Assembly (NCBI GenBank): GCA_002344965.1
Contig: DDUU01000005.1
Location: forward strand, 1-14,829
DNA from: Candidatus Tepidiaquacellales bacterium UBA2330
GTDB taxonomy: Bacteria > Bacteroidota > Ignavibacteria > Tepidaquicellales > Tepidaquicellaceae
Length of the DNA stretch: 14,829 nucleotides
Reading direction: 5' to 3'
Shown here: in pieces, positions 1-6,335 of the stretch
How the letters are laid out: each line of letters begins with the position of its first letter
Numbering within the stretch: the first letter of the stretch is position 1
Program-made: the position numbers and the translations under genes
Notes under the pieces: generated by a model
What the model saw: the letters and a program-made list of their open reading frames with translations, nothing else
Databases searched by the model: none
Told to the model about the DNA's origin: nothing

Positions 1-22
1 GCATTACCAATCAGAAAGACAG

Positions 23-141
23 ACAGTCTGAAAATATTGACAACATTTTAAAGTCTTAAAGACTAAGTTAAAAAAATTAAAATTAATTTACTTTGAGCTG
101 TATAGATATTTTAAACAAATTTGTTCTCGGACAGTCTGAAA
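23..141. repeat. Extra segment flanked by 11-bp direct repeats
   Basis: ACAGTCTGAAA occurs at 23-33 and again at 131-141, enclosing 97 bp that are absent from copy 2 of the composite repeat. Copy 2 has a single version of the flanking sequence (1996-2006, with changes). This is what a small insertion with a target duplication leaves, or equally a deletion between short direct repeats in copy 2. I see no terminal inverted repeats in the insert. There is one short near-palindrome, AGTCTTAAAGACT, near position 52. Confidence 0.5.
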
Positions 142-168
142 GATTGTTAACGGGCAGTTATAAAAATC

Positions 169-191
169 CCGCAAAGTATCTCTCTCTGCGG
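169..191 (-). terminator. Terminator-like hairpin in repeat copy 1
   Basis: Read on the minus strand, CCGCA and TGCGG form a 5-bp stem around a 13-nt loop and are followed by GATTTTTAT. The same element in copy 2 (2035-2056) keeps the T-run. There the stem becomes CCTGCA/TGCGGG with one G-U pair. The hairpin lies downstream of the T9SS tail relic, where a terminator would be expected. Confidence 0.4.
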
Positions 192-232
192 TATAAAATA
201 TTTTTATAATTATTTATATGTAATTTGAAATT

Positions 233-260
233 CGTAACTCGTAACTCGTAATTCGTAATT
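233..260. repeat. Heptanucleotide tandem array, 4 units
   Basis: Four 7-nt units in perfect phase: CGTAACT, CGTAACT, CGTAATT, CGTAATT. The array overlaps the stop codon of the T9SS tail relic (259-261) and extends into its downstream side. Arrays of the same period and copy number, but different sequence, sit at 2074-2101 and 2314-2341. Confidence 0.85.
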
Positions 261-312
261 ATTTTAGAAGCATCATCTTCCTCACCTGCTCAAAATCTCC
301 GACGGCGTTTCC
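259..312 (-). pseudogene. Relic of a T9SS C-terminal sorting tail (copy 1)
   Basis: On the minus strand, 312 down to 259 reads GNAVGDFEQVRKMMLLK then TAA, with an in-frame TGA (313-315) just before it. The peptide aligns with the closing residues of the intact sorting domains in this window, such as ADDFIETKRMILIK and TPDFNATKKMILIK. Nothing upstream encodes the rest of the domain, so this is a 3' fragment and not a gene. A near-identical fragment lies at 2103-2156. It could instead be a fixed part of a dispersed repeat, because both copies lose similarity at the same point (332/2174). Confidence 0.55.
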
Positions 313-407
313 TCAGCCTTCGTCTTACTAAGCGGTGACAGGGCGGATTCCAAAGTAATATTTTTGTTAGCCGAAAGTCATACCGCTTCCAAAGCACGTT
401 TCGGTTT

Positions 408-447
408 GTTGTTGGTCACGCTCGCTACGCTCACTAAGACCAACAAC
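408..447. repeat. Perfect 10-bp inverted repeat with tandem 9-mer loop
   Basis: GTTGTTGGTC (408-417) and GACCAACAAC (438-447) are exact reverse complements. The 20-nt loop holds two 9-mers, ACGCTCGCT and ACGCTCACT (418-435), differing at one base, then AA. The structure resembles REP-type palindromic elements. It has no T-run, so it is a poor fit for an intrinsic terminator. Confidence 0.6.
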
Positions 448-473
448 GGCTGAAATCCCTAACCTTAATTTTA

Positions 474-490
474 CCGGATTTTTATTCCGG
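474..490 (-). terminator. Weak hairpin after the YCF48-like gene
   Basis: CCGGA (474-478) and TCCGG (486-490) form a 5-bp stem 18 bp beyond the stop codon of the 509-1759 gene. On the minus strand it is followed by TAAAATT and not by a clean T-run. It is the only terminator candidate near that gene, and a weak one. Confidence 0.25.
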
Positions 491-508
491 GACATGATTC
501 CTCCTTTT

Positions 509-1759
509 TTATTTTATTAAAATCATTCTCTTAGTTTCTATAAAATCATCCGCTTTCAATTGATAAAAATAGATCCCTCCGGGCAGATCCGAACCATCAA
601 ACATCTTCTCGAAAACTCCCTCACTTAATTCTTCATTTACTAAAACATATACTTCCTTTCCAAGAATATCATACACTTTTAATTCTACTAAAGAACGTTT
701 AATTACTTCAAATTTTATGTTGGTTTCAGGATTAAAAGGGTTCGGATAGTTTTGATATAGCTTATAATTCTCTAGAGTATATTGAATATTTGAATTAGCA
801 AATGTCAATCCTCCGTTGGTTGTATAAAGAAGTTTTGTATTTCCTCCTACAGCCCAGCCGATGGAATCATTATAAAACCAGAATGATCTTATGAATCGTT
901 GATCATTTCCAGTATATTGTCTTATCCAGTTTACTCCGCCGTCAGTTGATTTAAACAACTCTCCATAAGTACCTCCGACCCATCCTGTATTAATATTTGA
1001 AAAAGCACAGGAATATGGCTGATCTGCGCCATTTACATACCCAACACTGTCCCAAGATTCAGCAAAATCAGTACTTTTATAGACTCTTCTTGCATCTTCT
1101 ACCACAAAAACATACTGATCATTTATTACAGATAATTTTCTTATATCCCCTGCTCCTCCCCAATGTGGAATATATTTACGTTCCCAGTCAGTTCCGCCGT
1201 TTGTAGTTTTAAAGACTCCTAATCCCGGACCGCTAACCAAGCCGGTATTTTCATTTATGAAGTAAAAATCTTTAAGAAAACCCCAGAAAATATAAGTAGA
1301 ATCCCATGTATCCCCGCCGTTAGTAGTCTTTAAAATATTATAATAAGTCCAAACCTGACCGCATATCCAACCTGTATCCTTATTTACAAAGAAGGAACCT
1401 TGGTAACTTCTACCAAATCCAGATGGTCCGTTTCTAACAATTGACCAGTTCTCTCCACCATTAGTTGTCTTTATAATTGTTTCAAACCAACCTACACAAT
1501 ATACAGTCATAGAATCCACAGGTGATATACTATATAAATATTTATCCGGAACCGGATTTGATTGTACTATCCAGTTTTCTCCGGAATTAGTTGTTTTTAC
1601 TATAATGCCGTCACCGCAAGCCCATCCGGTATTTCTGTTTATGAATTCTATATCACGAAATGCACTGCCAACAGTAACAGGATATTGCTGTATCCACTGC
1701 GCTTCGGATATTGAAAATGTAAGAGAGTATAAGAATAGAATTAAAATTATCTTTTTCAT
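509..1759 (-). CDS. Secreted YCF48/BNR-type repeat protein with T9SS sorting domain
   Basis: This 416-residue exported protein has a predicted signal peptide at about 1-20 (hydrophobic run, then SEAQ). Residues 30-325 hold a series of beta-propeller-like repeats. Each has a TGW..G-type segment followed by a KTTNGG.xW-type turn, seen near residues 56, 97, 144, 184, 228, 269 and 312. Such repeats are typical of YCF48-like and sialidase/BNR-fold proteins. Residues about 333-416 form a T9SS type A sorting domain that starts YQNYPNPFNPETNIKF and ends RMILIK, predicting transport across the outer membrane and cleavage or anchoring there. The ATG at 1759 fits the signal peptide. No sialidase catalytic residues are evident and the biological role is unknown. 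It stands alone between two copies of a composite repeat, with 580 bp separating it from the multicopper oxidase gene. Confidence 0.88.
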   Translation of the reverse strand: MKKIILILFLYSLTFSISEAQWIQQYPVTVGSAFRDIEFINRNTGWACGDGIIVKTTNSGENWIVQSNPVPDKYLYSISPVDSMTVYCVGWFETIIKTTNGGENWSIVRNGPSGFGRSYQGSFFVNKDTGWICGQVWTYYNILKTTNGGDTWDSTYIFWGFLKDFYFINENTGLVSGPGLGVFKTTNGGTDWERKYIPHWGGAGDIRKLSVINDQYVFVVEDARRVYKSTDFAESWDSVGYVNGADQPYSCAFSNINTGWVGGTYGELFKSTDGGVNWIRQYTGNDQRFIRSFWFYNDSIGWAVGGNTKLLYTTNGGLTFANSNIQYTLENYKLYQNYPNPFNPETNIKFEVIKRSLVELKVYDILGKEVYVLVNEELSEGVFEKMFDGSDLPGGIYFYQLKADDFIETKRMILIK

Positions 1760-1795
1760 ATTTGCATCATATTAATGTTATGATTTTTTCAGACG

Positions 1796-1815
1796 TTCCC
1801 GTTTGGGGGCGGGAA
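1796..1815 (-). other. Hairpin in the leader of the YCF48-like gene
   Basis: TTCCCG (1796-1801) pairs with CGGGAA (1810-1815) around a TTTGGGGG loop, 37 bp upstream of the start codon at 1759. It would lie in the 5' untranslated region or near the promoter. I see no specific regulatory motif, so the role is open. The rest of 1760-1973 is AT-rich and holds nothing else I can name except the terminator-like element at 1851-1879. Confidence 0.35.
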
Positions 1816-1850
1816 AATCTTTATTTGAACTTTCACATAATTATGATAAT

Positions 1851-1879
1851 AAAAAAAAAAATACAAGTTAATTTCTTGT
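1851..1879 (-). terminator. AT-rich terminator-like hairpin with T-tract
   Basis: On the minus strand ACAAG and CTTGT (1875-1879 and 1863-1867) form a 5-bp stem with a 7-nt loop, followed by AT and ten T residues (1860-1851). The T-tract is strong but the stem is weak. It lies about 90 bp upstream of the YCF48-like gene and could insulate that gene from upstream transcription. Confidence 0.3.
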
Positions 1880-2073
1880 GCAAGTTATATTTTTTCAGTC
1901 ACAGCAGATTTATCCCGTAGAATTTTTATCTAAAGGTTTTAAAATAAGTTTAAGCGGAACCTGATCTGCATATGCATTACCAATCAGAAAGACAGACTGT
2001 CTGAGAGATCGTTAACGGGCAGTTATAAAAATCCCGCAAAGTATCTCTCTCTGCAGGAAAATCTTATATAAAA

Positions 2074-2101
2074 ATTCTTAATTCCTAATTTTTAATTTCT
2101 A
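2074..2101. repeat. Heptanucleotide tandem array, 4 degenerate units
   Basis: Four units in 7-nt phase: ATTCTTA, ATTCCTA, ATTTTTA, ATTTCTA (consensus ATTYYTA). The array stops one base short of the stop codon of the T9SS tail relic at 2103-2105. It takes the same place within repeat copy 2 as the CGTAACT array does in copy 1, although the unit sequence is unrelated. Confidence 0.75.
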
Positions 2102-2102
2102 A

Positions 2103-2156
2103 TTATTTGAGAAGCATCATCTTCCTCACCTGCTCAAAATCTCCGGCGGCGTTTCC
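2103..2156 (-). pseudogene. Relic of a T9SS C-terminal sorting tail (copy 2)
   Basis: On the minus strand the fragment reads GNAAGDFEQVRKMMLLK then TAA, one residue different from the relic at 259-312. As there, an in-frame TGA immediately precedes it and no upstream domain is present. A shifted frame across the same block is also open in both copies (it contains KT.AEETP.EILSR). That frame has no start or context supporting translation. Confidence 0.55.
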
Positions 2157-2205
2157 TCAGCCCTCGTCTTACTAAAAGGATATAAAATCATTCCACACAA
2201 AATAA

Positions 2206-2233
2206 AAACCGCCGCGTTTGCCCGCAGCGGTTT
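2206..2233 (-). terminator. Intrinsic terminator after the multicopper oxidase gene
   Basis: On the minus strand AAACCGCTGC and GCGGCGGTTT form a 10-bp stem with one G-U pair and an 8-nt loop (GGGCAAAC). The last three bases of the 3' arm are TTT, and TTATTTTG follows. This is the best-formed terminator in the window and lies 107 bp beyond the stop codon of the oxidase gene. Confidence 0.75.
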
Positions 2234-2255
2234 AATTTCAGACAAGCATCAGAAT

Positions 2256-2290
2256 CACGGATTCACACGGATTAAGCGATTACACAGATT
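2256..2290. repeat. Short degenerate repeat with CACGGATT core
   Basis: CACGGATT occurs at 2256-2263 and 2266-2273, and CACAGATT at 2283-2290. They lie between the oxidase stop codon and its terminator, so they are likely transcribed as part of the 3' untranslated region. Similar CACGGATT-rich strings are common in intergenic DNA of unrelated bacteria. I know of no established function. Confidence 0.45.
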
Positions 2291-2313
2291 TTATGCAACC
2301 TACACATTATTTT

Positions 2314-2341
2314 ACTAACTATTAACTGCTAACTACTAACT
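2314..2341. repeat. Heptanucleotide tandem array at the oxidase stop codon
   Basis: Four units in 7-nt phase: ACTAACT, ATTAACT, GCTAACT, ACTAACT. The array overlaps the TAG stop codon (2340-2342) of the multicopper oxidase gene. Position, period and copy number match the arrays next to the two T9SS tail relics. Confidence 0.8.
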
Positions 2342-4076
2342 ACTTTATTAGAATCATTTTCTTAGTCGCATTAAAATCCGGAGTTAGTAAAGTGTAGAAA
2401 TATACTCCGCTCGGAAGACCTGCCGCATCGAATCTGAATTCATAACTGCCTGCATTTAAGTTTTCATTTAGCAATACTCTTACCTCCTGTCCTCTCGAGT
2501 CAAATACTTTCAGCTCCGCTTTGCCTGACTTCGGTATTGAGAATTTTATCACTGTCTCCGGATTAAACGGATTAGGATAGTTCTGATGCAGTCTGAATCC
2601 TTCAGGCGTATTTTCACTTTGACTGTTTATTCCGACCGGATCCACAATTTTAAAATTCAGCATCATACCGTCATCTTCATGTTCGAGATTATGACAGTGT
2701 AACAGAAAAATTCCCCTGTAGTCATTGAATTTTACTAGCAGCCTCACAGTCTCAAACGGATTTATCAGCACAGTATCTTTCCATCCTTTATCTTCAGGAG
2801 GAAGGGTTGTATTACCGTTTCTTGAGTAAACCTGAAACATATCTGAGTGACTGTGAATGGGATGAAGCATATTTGACGCATTAATAATCCGCCATTCTTC
2901 AAGAGAATTTTGCGGAGTCTCCCAGTCAATTCTGTTCATCTCAAATGTCAGTCCGTTTATTCTGTGCATATTCATTCCGCCCATGTTCATAGTGAGAGTA
3001 AAATTTCTTGTAGTCTTTACATCTGCAATGCTGTAGTAATTGACAGGCGGGAGAACAGCAGGGATTATTCCGCCGGATCCGGTATTACCTGTAACATCAA
3101 ACCTGAGCAGATTCATCTCTGTACCCTGCACATAATTCCCTGTTCCCGGTGCAGTGAACGGAAGAGATTTTAAAATCACACTGTTGCCGATCGTATAAGT
3201 AGAAAAATCAACAAGTATATCAGTTCTTTCTCCCGGTGATAAAAAAAACGAAGTAACCTGAACAGCCTCATCCTTTAAACCTCCGTCAGTTGCAATAATG
3301 TGAAACGGTCTGTTATCGGAGAATGCTATTTTATAAATTCTTGCATTCGATCCGTTTAAGAGTCTGAATCTGTATAATGTACGTGATACTTCGAAGAAAG
3401 CATCAGGAGTTCCGTTTATCAGAGGAGTATCTCCCAGAAAGCCATTCATAATATCAGGCATCTGCGGATTATAAGTAAACTGCGGAATATTCACAGACCT
3501 TCTGTCCTGAATGCAAAGAGGAATATCAAAGTTACCTCTCGGCAGTCCGAGTCCGATCTCTGCGGGATCATCGACAATAAAAAATCCAGCAAATCCTTTG
3601 TAAACATGTTCAGCAGTCAGCATATGTGCATGCGAATGATAGAAGTAAGTTCCTCCTCGGTTAATCACCGGAAATGTATATGTATAATTTCCTCCCGGCA
3701 GGATTTCATCTTTCGGATGTCCGTCCATTAATTCAGGTACATTTAATCCGTGCCAGTGAATCGTCGCGGGTTCATTAAAATTGTTTACAAAATTTGCAGT
3801 GAATGTCGATCCCTTTTCAATAATAACAGAAGGACCGGGATAAGAACCGTTTATAGAAAGCACTTCTGTGTTCTGACCCGGCCAGACATTTACATTAGTG
3901 GTCCCCAGCGCCATTGTTCCTCCGTTATTAAATACAGGCGGGAATCTGAGAGCATTACCCGTTCCTCCGGGAAATATACCGCTTGAATATTTATCCGCTA
4001 ACACCTGAACAGGATTTGCAAGTGTCAGCAAAGCGCTGGTCTGCAGTGCTCTGAAGATCATTTCTCTTCTTTTCAT
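2340..4076 (-). CDS. CueO-like multicopper oxidase with T9SS sorting domain
   Basis: This 578-residue exported enzyme is expected to oxidise a substrate (Cu(I), another metal or a phenol) and reduce O2 to water. All four copper-ligand motifs are present: HWH 107-109, HSH 147-149, HPIHSH 405-410, and HCHNLEHEDDGMM 460-472 (type 1 Cys461, His466, axial Met471). GWKDTV (431-436) and the ING.xFEMN segment (374-381) resemble CueO. Only a few methionines (363-370) stand where CueO has its Met-rich insert. Residues 1-27 are a signal peptide with an RR pair at 3-4, loosely Tat-like. Residues about 493-578 are a T9SS type A sorting domain starting at HQNYPNPFNP. It appears to be a single-gene unit, with hairpins on both sides. 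The substrate cannot be told from sequence. Confidence 0.93.
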   Translation of the reverse strand: MKRREMIFRALQTSALLTLANPVQVLADKYSSGIFPGGTGNALRFPPVFNNGGTMALGTTNVNVWPGQNTEVLSINGSYPGPSVIIEKGSTFTANFVNNFNEPATIHWHGLNVPELMDGHPKDEILPGGNYTYTFPVINRGGTYFYHSHAHMLTAEHVYKGFAGFFIVDDPAEIGLGLPRGNFDIPLCIQDRRSVNIPQFTYNPQMPDIMNGFLGDTPLINGTPDAFFEVSRTLYRFRLLNGSNARIYKIAFSDNRPFHIIATDGGLKDEAVQVTSFFLSPGERTDILVDFSTYTIGNSVILKSLPFTAPGTGNYVQGTEMNLLRFDVTGNTGSGGIIPAVLPPVNYYSIADVKTTRNFTLTMNMGGMNMHRINGLTFEMNRIDWETPQNSLEEWRIINASNMLHPIHSHSDMFQVYSRNGNTTLPPEDKGWKDTVLINPFETVRLLVKFNDYRGIFLLHCHNLEHEDDGMMLNFKIVDPVGINSQSENTPEGFRLHQNYPNPFNPETVIKFSIPKSGKAELKVFDSRGQEVRVLLNENLNAGSYEFRFDAAGLPSGVYFYTLLTPDFNATKKMILIK

Positions 4077-4224
4077 TTTAGCATTTTTTAAAATTGATTA
4101 ATATATTTGAATATTGAAATCCTTAGTAACATTAATGAATTTTATTTTAAATTATGATTATTCTTTTAATTTATACCTGATGAGTGTCATTGTTTCTAAA
4201 AATTAAAGTGAGTATAAAATGACA

Positions 4225-4253
4225 AATTCCCCTTCCTGAAAAGAAGGGGAATT
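4225..4253 (-). terminator. Strong hairpin after the 624-residue kelch-like gene
   Basis: AATTCCCCTTC (4225-4235) and GAAGGGGAATT (4243-4253) are a perfect 11-bp stem with a 7-nt loop, 51 bp beyond the stop codon of the 4304-6178 gene. The following minus-strand sequence, TGTCATTTTATA, is only moderately T-rich. It probably ends the upstream unit. The remaining 4077-4220 is AT-rich leader of the oxidase gene, with no motif I can defend. Confidence 0.6.
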
Positions 4254-4280
4254 CGGATTATGATTGTAAAAAATAAATTG

Positions 4281-4305
4281 CGAAGAAAAAATCCTGTCAC
4301 GGATT
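4281..4305 (-). terminator. Small hairpin with T-run overlapping a stop codon
   Basis: On the minus strand AATCC, a GTGACA loop and GGATT are followed by TTTTC. The stem is only 5 bp and overlaps the TAA of the 624-residue gene (4304-4306). It may act together with the stronger hairpin at 4225-4253. Confidence 0.35.
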
Positions 4306-6178
4306 ATTTTATCAGGAGCATTCTTTTGCTTTCAGAATATGAATTTGCTTCAAGCTTATAGTAATAAACTCCGCTGGAAAGATCATTCCCGTTAAATTCT
4401 ATAGTATAATATCCCGCAGGTTTATTTTCTTTTATAAGAGTCTTAATCTCATTTCCTGCTGCGTCATAAACTTTTAATATTACTTTTGCAGCTTCCGGAA
4501 TATCAAATGAAATTTTAGTGGCAGGATTAAACGGATTGGGATAGTTCTGACCAAGAGAATATCCCGCCGGCGTTGAAATATTTACATCACCTGATAAATT
4601 GAAATACTCAGCACTGCCGTTAAAGTCAACCTGTCTGAGTCTGTATTTGTAAACACCTGAATTCAGATTTGATTCGTAATAGACATAATTATTAACTGAA
4701 TTTGAATTTCCCTGCCCTTTTACAAAATCCATACTGATCCAATCATTATCAGGTGCGTTTGCATTTTTTCTTTCCACATAAAAGCCGGAATTATTAATTT
4801 CCGATACTGTACTCCATGAGATTTTCACATCTCTTCCGGTTACTTCATAAATAAAAGATGAAAGCTCAACCGGCAACGGAAAATCAGGATTGATATATAC
4901 TTTAAAAATATAATCACTCGGAGTGCTCGGACCGTTATTCGGAAGCTCAGCTTTTATTCCGCCGAAAATATATCCTGCGAAAGTTCTCTGCGTCAGCTGA
5001 TTTAATTTAATAACTTCATTATCGTAATGCGGGATATTTCTGTTCAGAATAAATTTAGCATTAGTACCCAGAAGAGCAGGCATTTTTTCCGATGAAATAA
5101 TTTCTTCCGATGTTCCGTCTGATTTTTTTGTAATCGTTGTTATATCATTTATGAACGGAACGAGCGGATCATATTCCAGAACACCTGTCGAATCATTAAC
5201 CGAATAAAGACTGGTGCCTCCGAAAAATGTCGTATGCATACTTCCGGATGATGCATTGAATGCAGTCAGATTTGCAGTTGTATATTGCGTCATCTTCTGT
5301 TCAAAACCAAAATCTACATTAATGGAATTTTCCTCAATATAAATCGGATTCAGAAAAGGAAGATTAGCGGAAGTTTTAAATACGCCGCCGTATAGAGTCA
5401 GGAATTCCGTAATACCGTCGGGTTTTAATGCAGGCACCAGATTCATATCGCGTCTGTGATACTGTGCAGTATCCGTAAACGCAGAGTAATCAAATATACT
5501 GACATTCACGCCGTCATCACTGATTTTAAATTTTTTTATCTGATTTGTATAAACCTGATTGTTTACGTTTATCCTGTAAGTACCGGTAAACTTATGACCG
5601 CCTGCAAGATAAAAATAATCTCCGAGCTTCATCAGCTCACCGCCGCAGACCTGAAGGCTTGTATTGAAATGTCCTCTAATGAAAGGCGCTACGGAATTTC
5701 CGTTAATCACTGCGTCGATGGTTTCGCTTACATCTATTACTTTAAGTTCGGGAAAAGTTATAAGACCGTTTGCAGTACTGTCATAACCGTAACCTCCGAT
5801 GAAGTAAAGCTTATTGCCGTCCTGATAATGCTGCATATTAGCCGAACGAAGCTGATCGGCAAATGCAAACGGCAGATCGGTAAAAATGCTTCTGGAATAT
5901 GTAAGATTTGTAGCCGGATCTACAACATAAATATAGATATTGGAAAATTGCTTAGGGAATGAGTTGAGCGCGTTAAATCCGTGCAGACCGTTTGTCCTTC
6001 CTCCTATGAAAAGCCATTTCCCGCCGGACTGCGCGAATGCAAAAGAATGTATTGCCGGAGCGTTCGGGATTTTTATCTCCTCGAGCTCAATAGTGTACGG
6101 ATCATTCGCAGCCGATGTCTGTACATAGATTTGAAAAAAGAATAATACAATAAAAAGAAAGAGTAATTTTAAATTCAT
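4304..6178 (-). CDS. Secreted kelch-like protein with Fn3-like and T9SS domains
   Basis: This 624-residue exported protein is of unknown function. The signal peptide covers about 1-23. Residues 25-430 carry six strand-plus-GG segments: WLFIGG 55-60, LYFIGG 124-129, FYLAGG 189-194, LYGG 262-265, FFGG 318-321 and YIFGG 403-407. They suggest a kelch-type beta-propeller. Residues about 435-528 (LPVELSSF, ISWSTVSE.NNSGFYVER, YRLRQVDF.G) form a fibronectin-like module common in Bacteroidota surface proteins. Residues about 539-624 are a T9SS type A sorting domain starting GYSLGQNYPNPFNPATK. The next gene upstream (6336-7937) is a clear paralog. I see no catalytic motif. A role in adhesion or carbohydrate binding would be a guess. 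No clear terminator lies in the 157 bp between the paralogs, so the two may be cotranscribed. Confidence 0.85.
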   Translation of the reverse strand: MNLKLLFLFIVLFFFQIYVQTSAANDPYTIELEEIKIPNAPAIHSFAFAQSGGKWLFIGGRTNGLHGFNALNSFPKQFSNIYIYVVDPATNLTYSRSIFTDLPFAFADQLRSANMQHYQDGNKLYFIGGYGYDSTANGLITFPELKVIDVSETIDAVINGNSVAPFIRGHFNTSLQVCGGELMKLGDYFYLAGGHKFTGTYRINVNNQVYTNQIKKFKISDDGVNVSIFDYSAFTDTAQYHRRDMNLVPALKPDGITEFLTLYGGVFKTSANLPFLNPIYIEENSINVDFGFEQKMTQYTTANLTAFNASSGSMHTTFFGGTSLYSVNDSTGVLEYDPLVPFINDITTITKKSDGTSEEIISSEKMPALLGTNAKFILNRNIPHYDNEVIKLNQLTQRTFAGYIFGGIKAELPNNGPSTPSDYIFKVYINPDFPLPVELSSFIYEVTGRDVKISWSTVSEINNSGFYVERKNANAPDNDWISMDFVKGQGNSNSVNNYVYYESNLNSGVYKYRLRQVDFNGSAEYFNLSGDVNISTPAGYSLGQNYPNPFNPATKISFDIPEAAKVILKVYDAAGNEIKTLIKENKPAGYYTIEFNGNDLSSGVYYYKLEANSYSESKRMLLIK

Positions 6179-6335
6179 AAAATAAATTAATTAATCGGTT
6201 TTAAATTCTGACAAATGATTTTCAGATATTAATCTGCATTCGGAGTTGTATACGAATATAAGAAATGAGATAAATTGATTTTTATATCTAATTCCTGCCG
6301 GTGCAAACAATTGCTGATTATTTTATTGGATATTT

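Larger units (their letters stand above)
1..332. repeat. Composite intergenic repeat, copy 1
   Basis: This non-coding stretch matches 1974-2174 in the same orientation, in three blocks. Bases 1-20 match 1974-1993 exactly. Bases 131-191 match 1996-2056 with four differences. Bases 268-332 match 2110-2174 with two differences. Between the second and third blocks the two copies share only a four-unit heptamer array whose unit sequence differs. Copy 1 carries about 100 extra bases (34-130). Homology may continue left of the window. The third block encodes a T9SS-like tail on the minus strand. Positions 333-507 hold no gene that I can see, only an inverted repeat (408-447) and a weak hairpin (474-490). 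Confidence 0.85.
1974..2174. repeat. Composite intergenic repeat, copy 2
   Basis: This is the direct second copy of the repeat at 1-332, but without the 97-bp extra segment. It keeps the opening GCATTACCAATCAGAAAGAC, the 61-bp block with the terminator-like hairpin (1996-2056), a heptamer array (2074-2101) and the T9SS tail relic block (2110-2174). With copy 1 it brackets the YCF48-like gene. That arrangement would allow deletion or duplication of the gene by recombination between the copies. Confidence 0.85.

Noticed and set aside
268..332. Shared open frame containing KT.AEETP.EILSR in both repeat copies
   Set aside because: The two copies are nearly identical DNA, so a shared frame is expected. 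There is no start codon, ribosome binding site or longer ORF. The T9SS tail frame explains the block better.
509..1759. Sialidase or photosystem II assembly factor
   Set aside because: The repeats resemble BNR/YCF48 propellers, but catalytic sialidase residues are not evident. The signal peptide and T9SS tail point to an exported protein without a photosynthetic role.
233..2341. CRISPR array
   Set aside because: The repeats are contiguous 7-mers without spacers, and there are no cas genes in the window.
5456..5962. 168-codon plus-strand ORF
   Set aside because: It lies wholly antisense to the kelch-like gene 4304-6178, whose frame shows a signal peptide and recognisable domains. The plus-strand product has no domain or signal I can see.
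6179..6335. Bacteroidota-type promoter (TTTG ... TAnnTTTG) between the kelch-like paralogs
   Set aside because: A TTTG with roughly right spacing to a TAAAAATC exists on the minus strand, but the -7 element does not match the consensus well enough to report.
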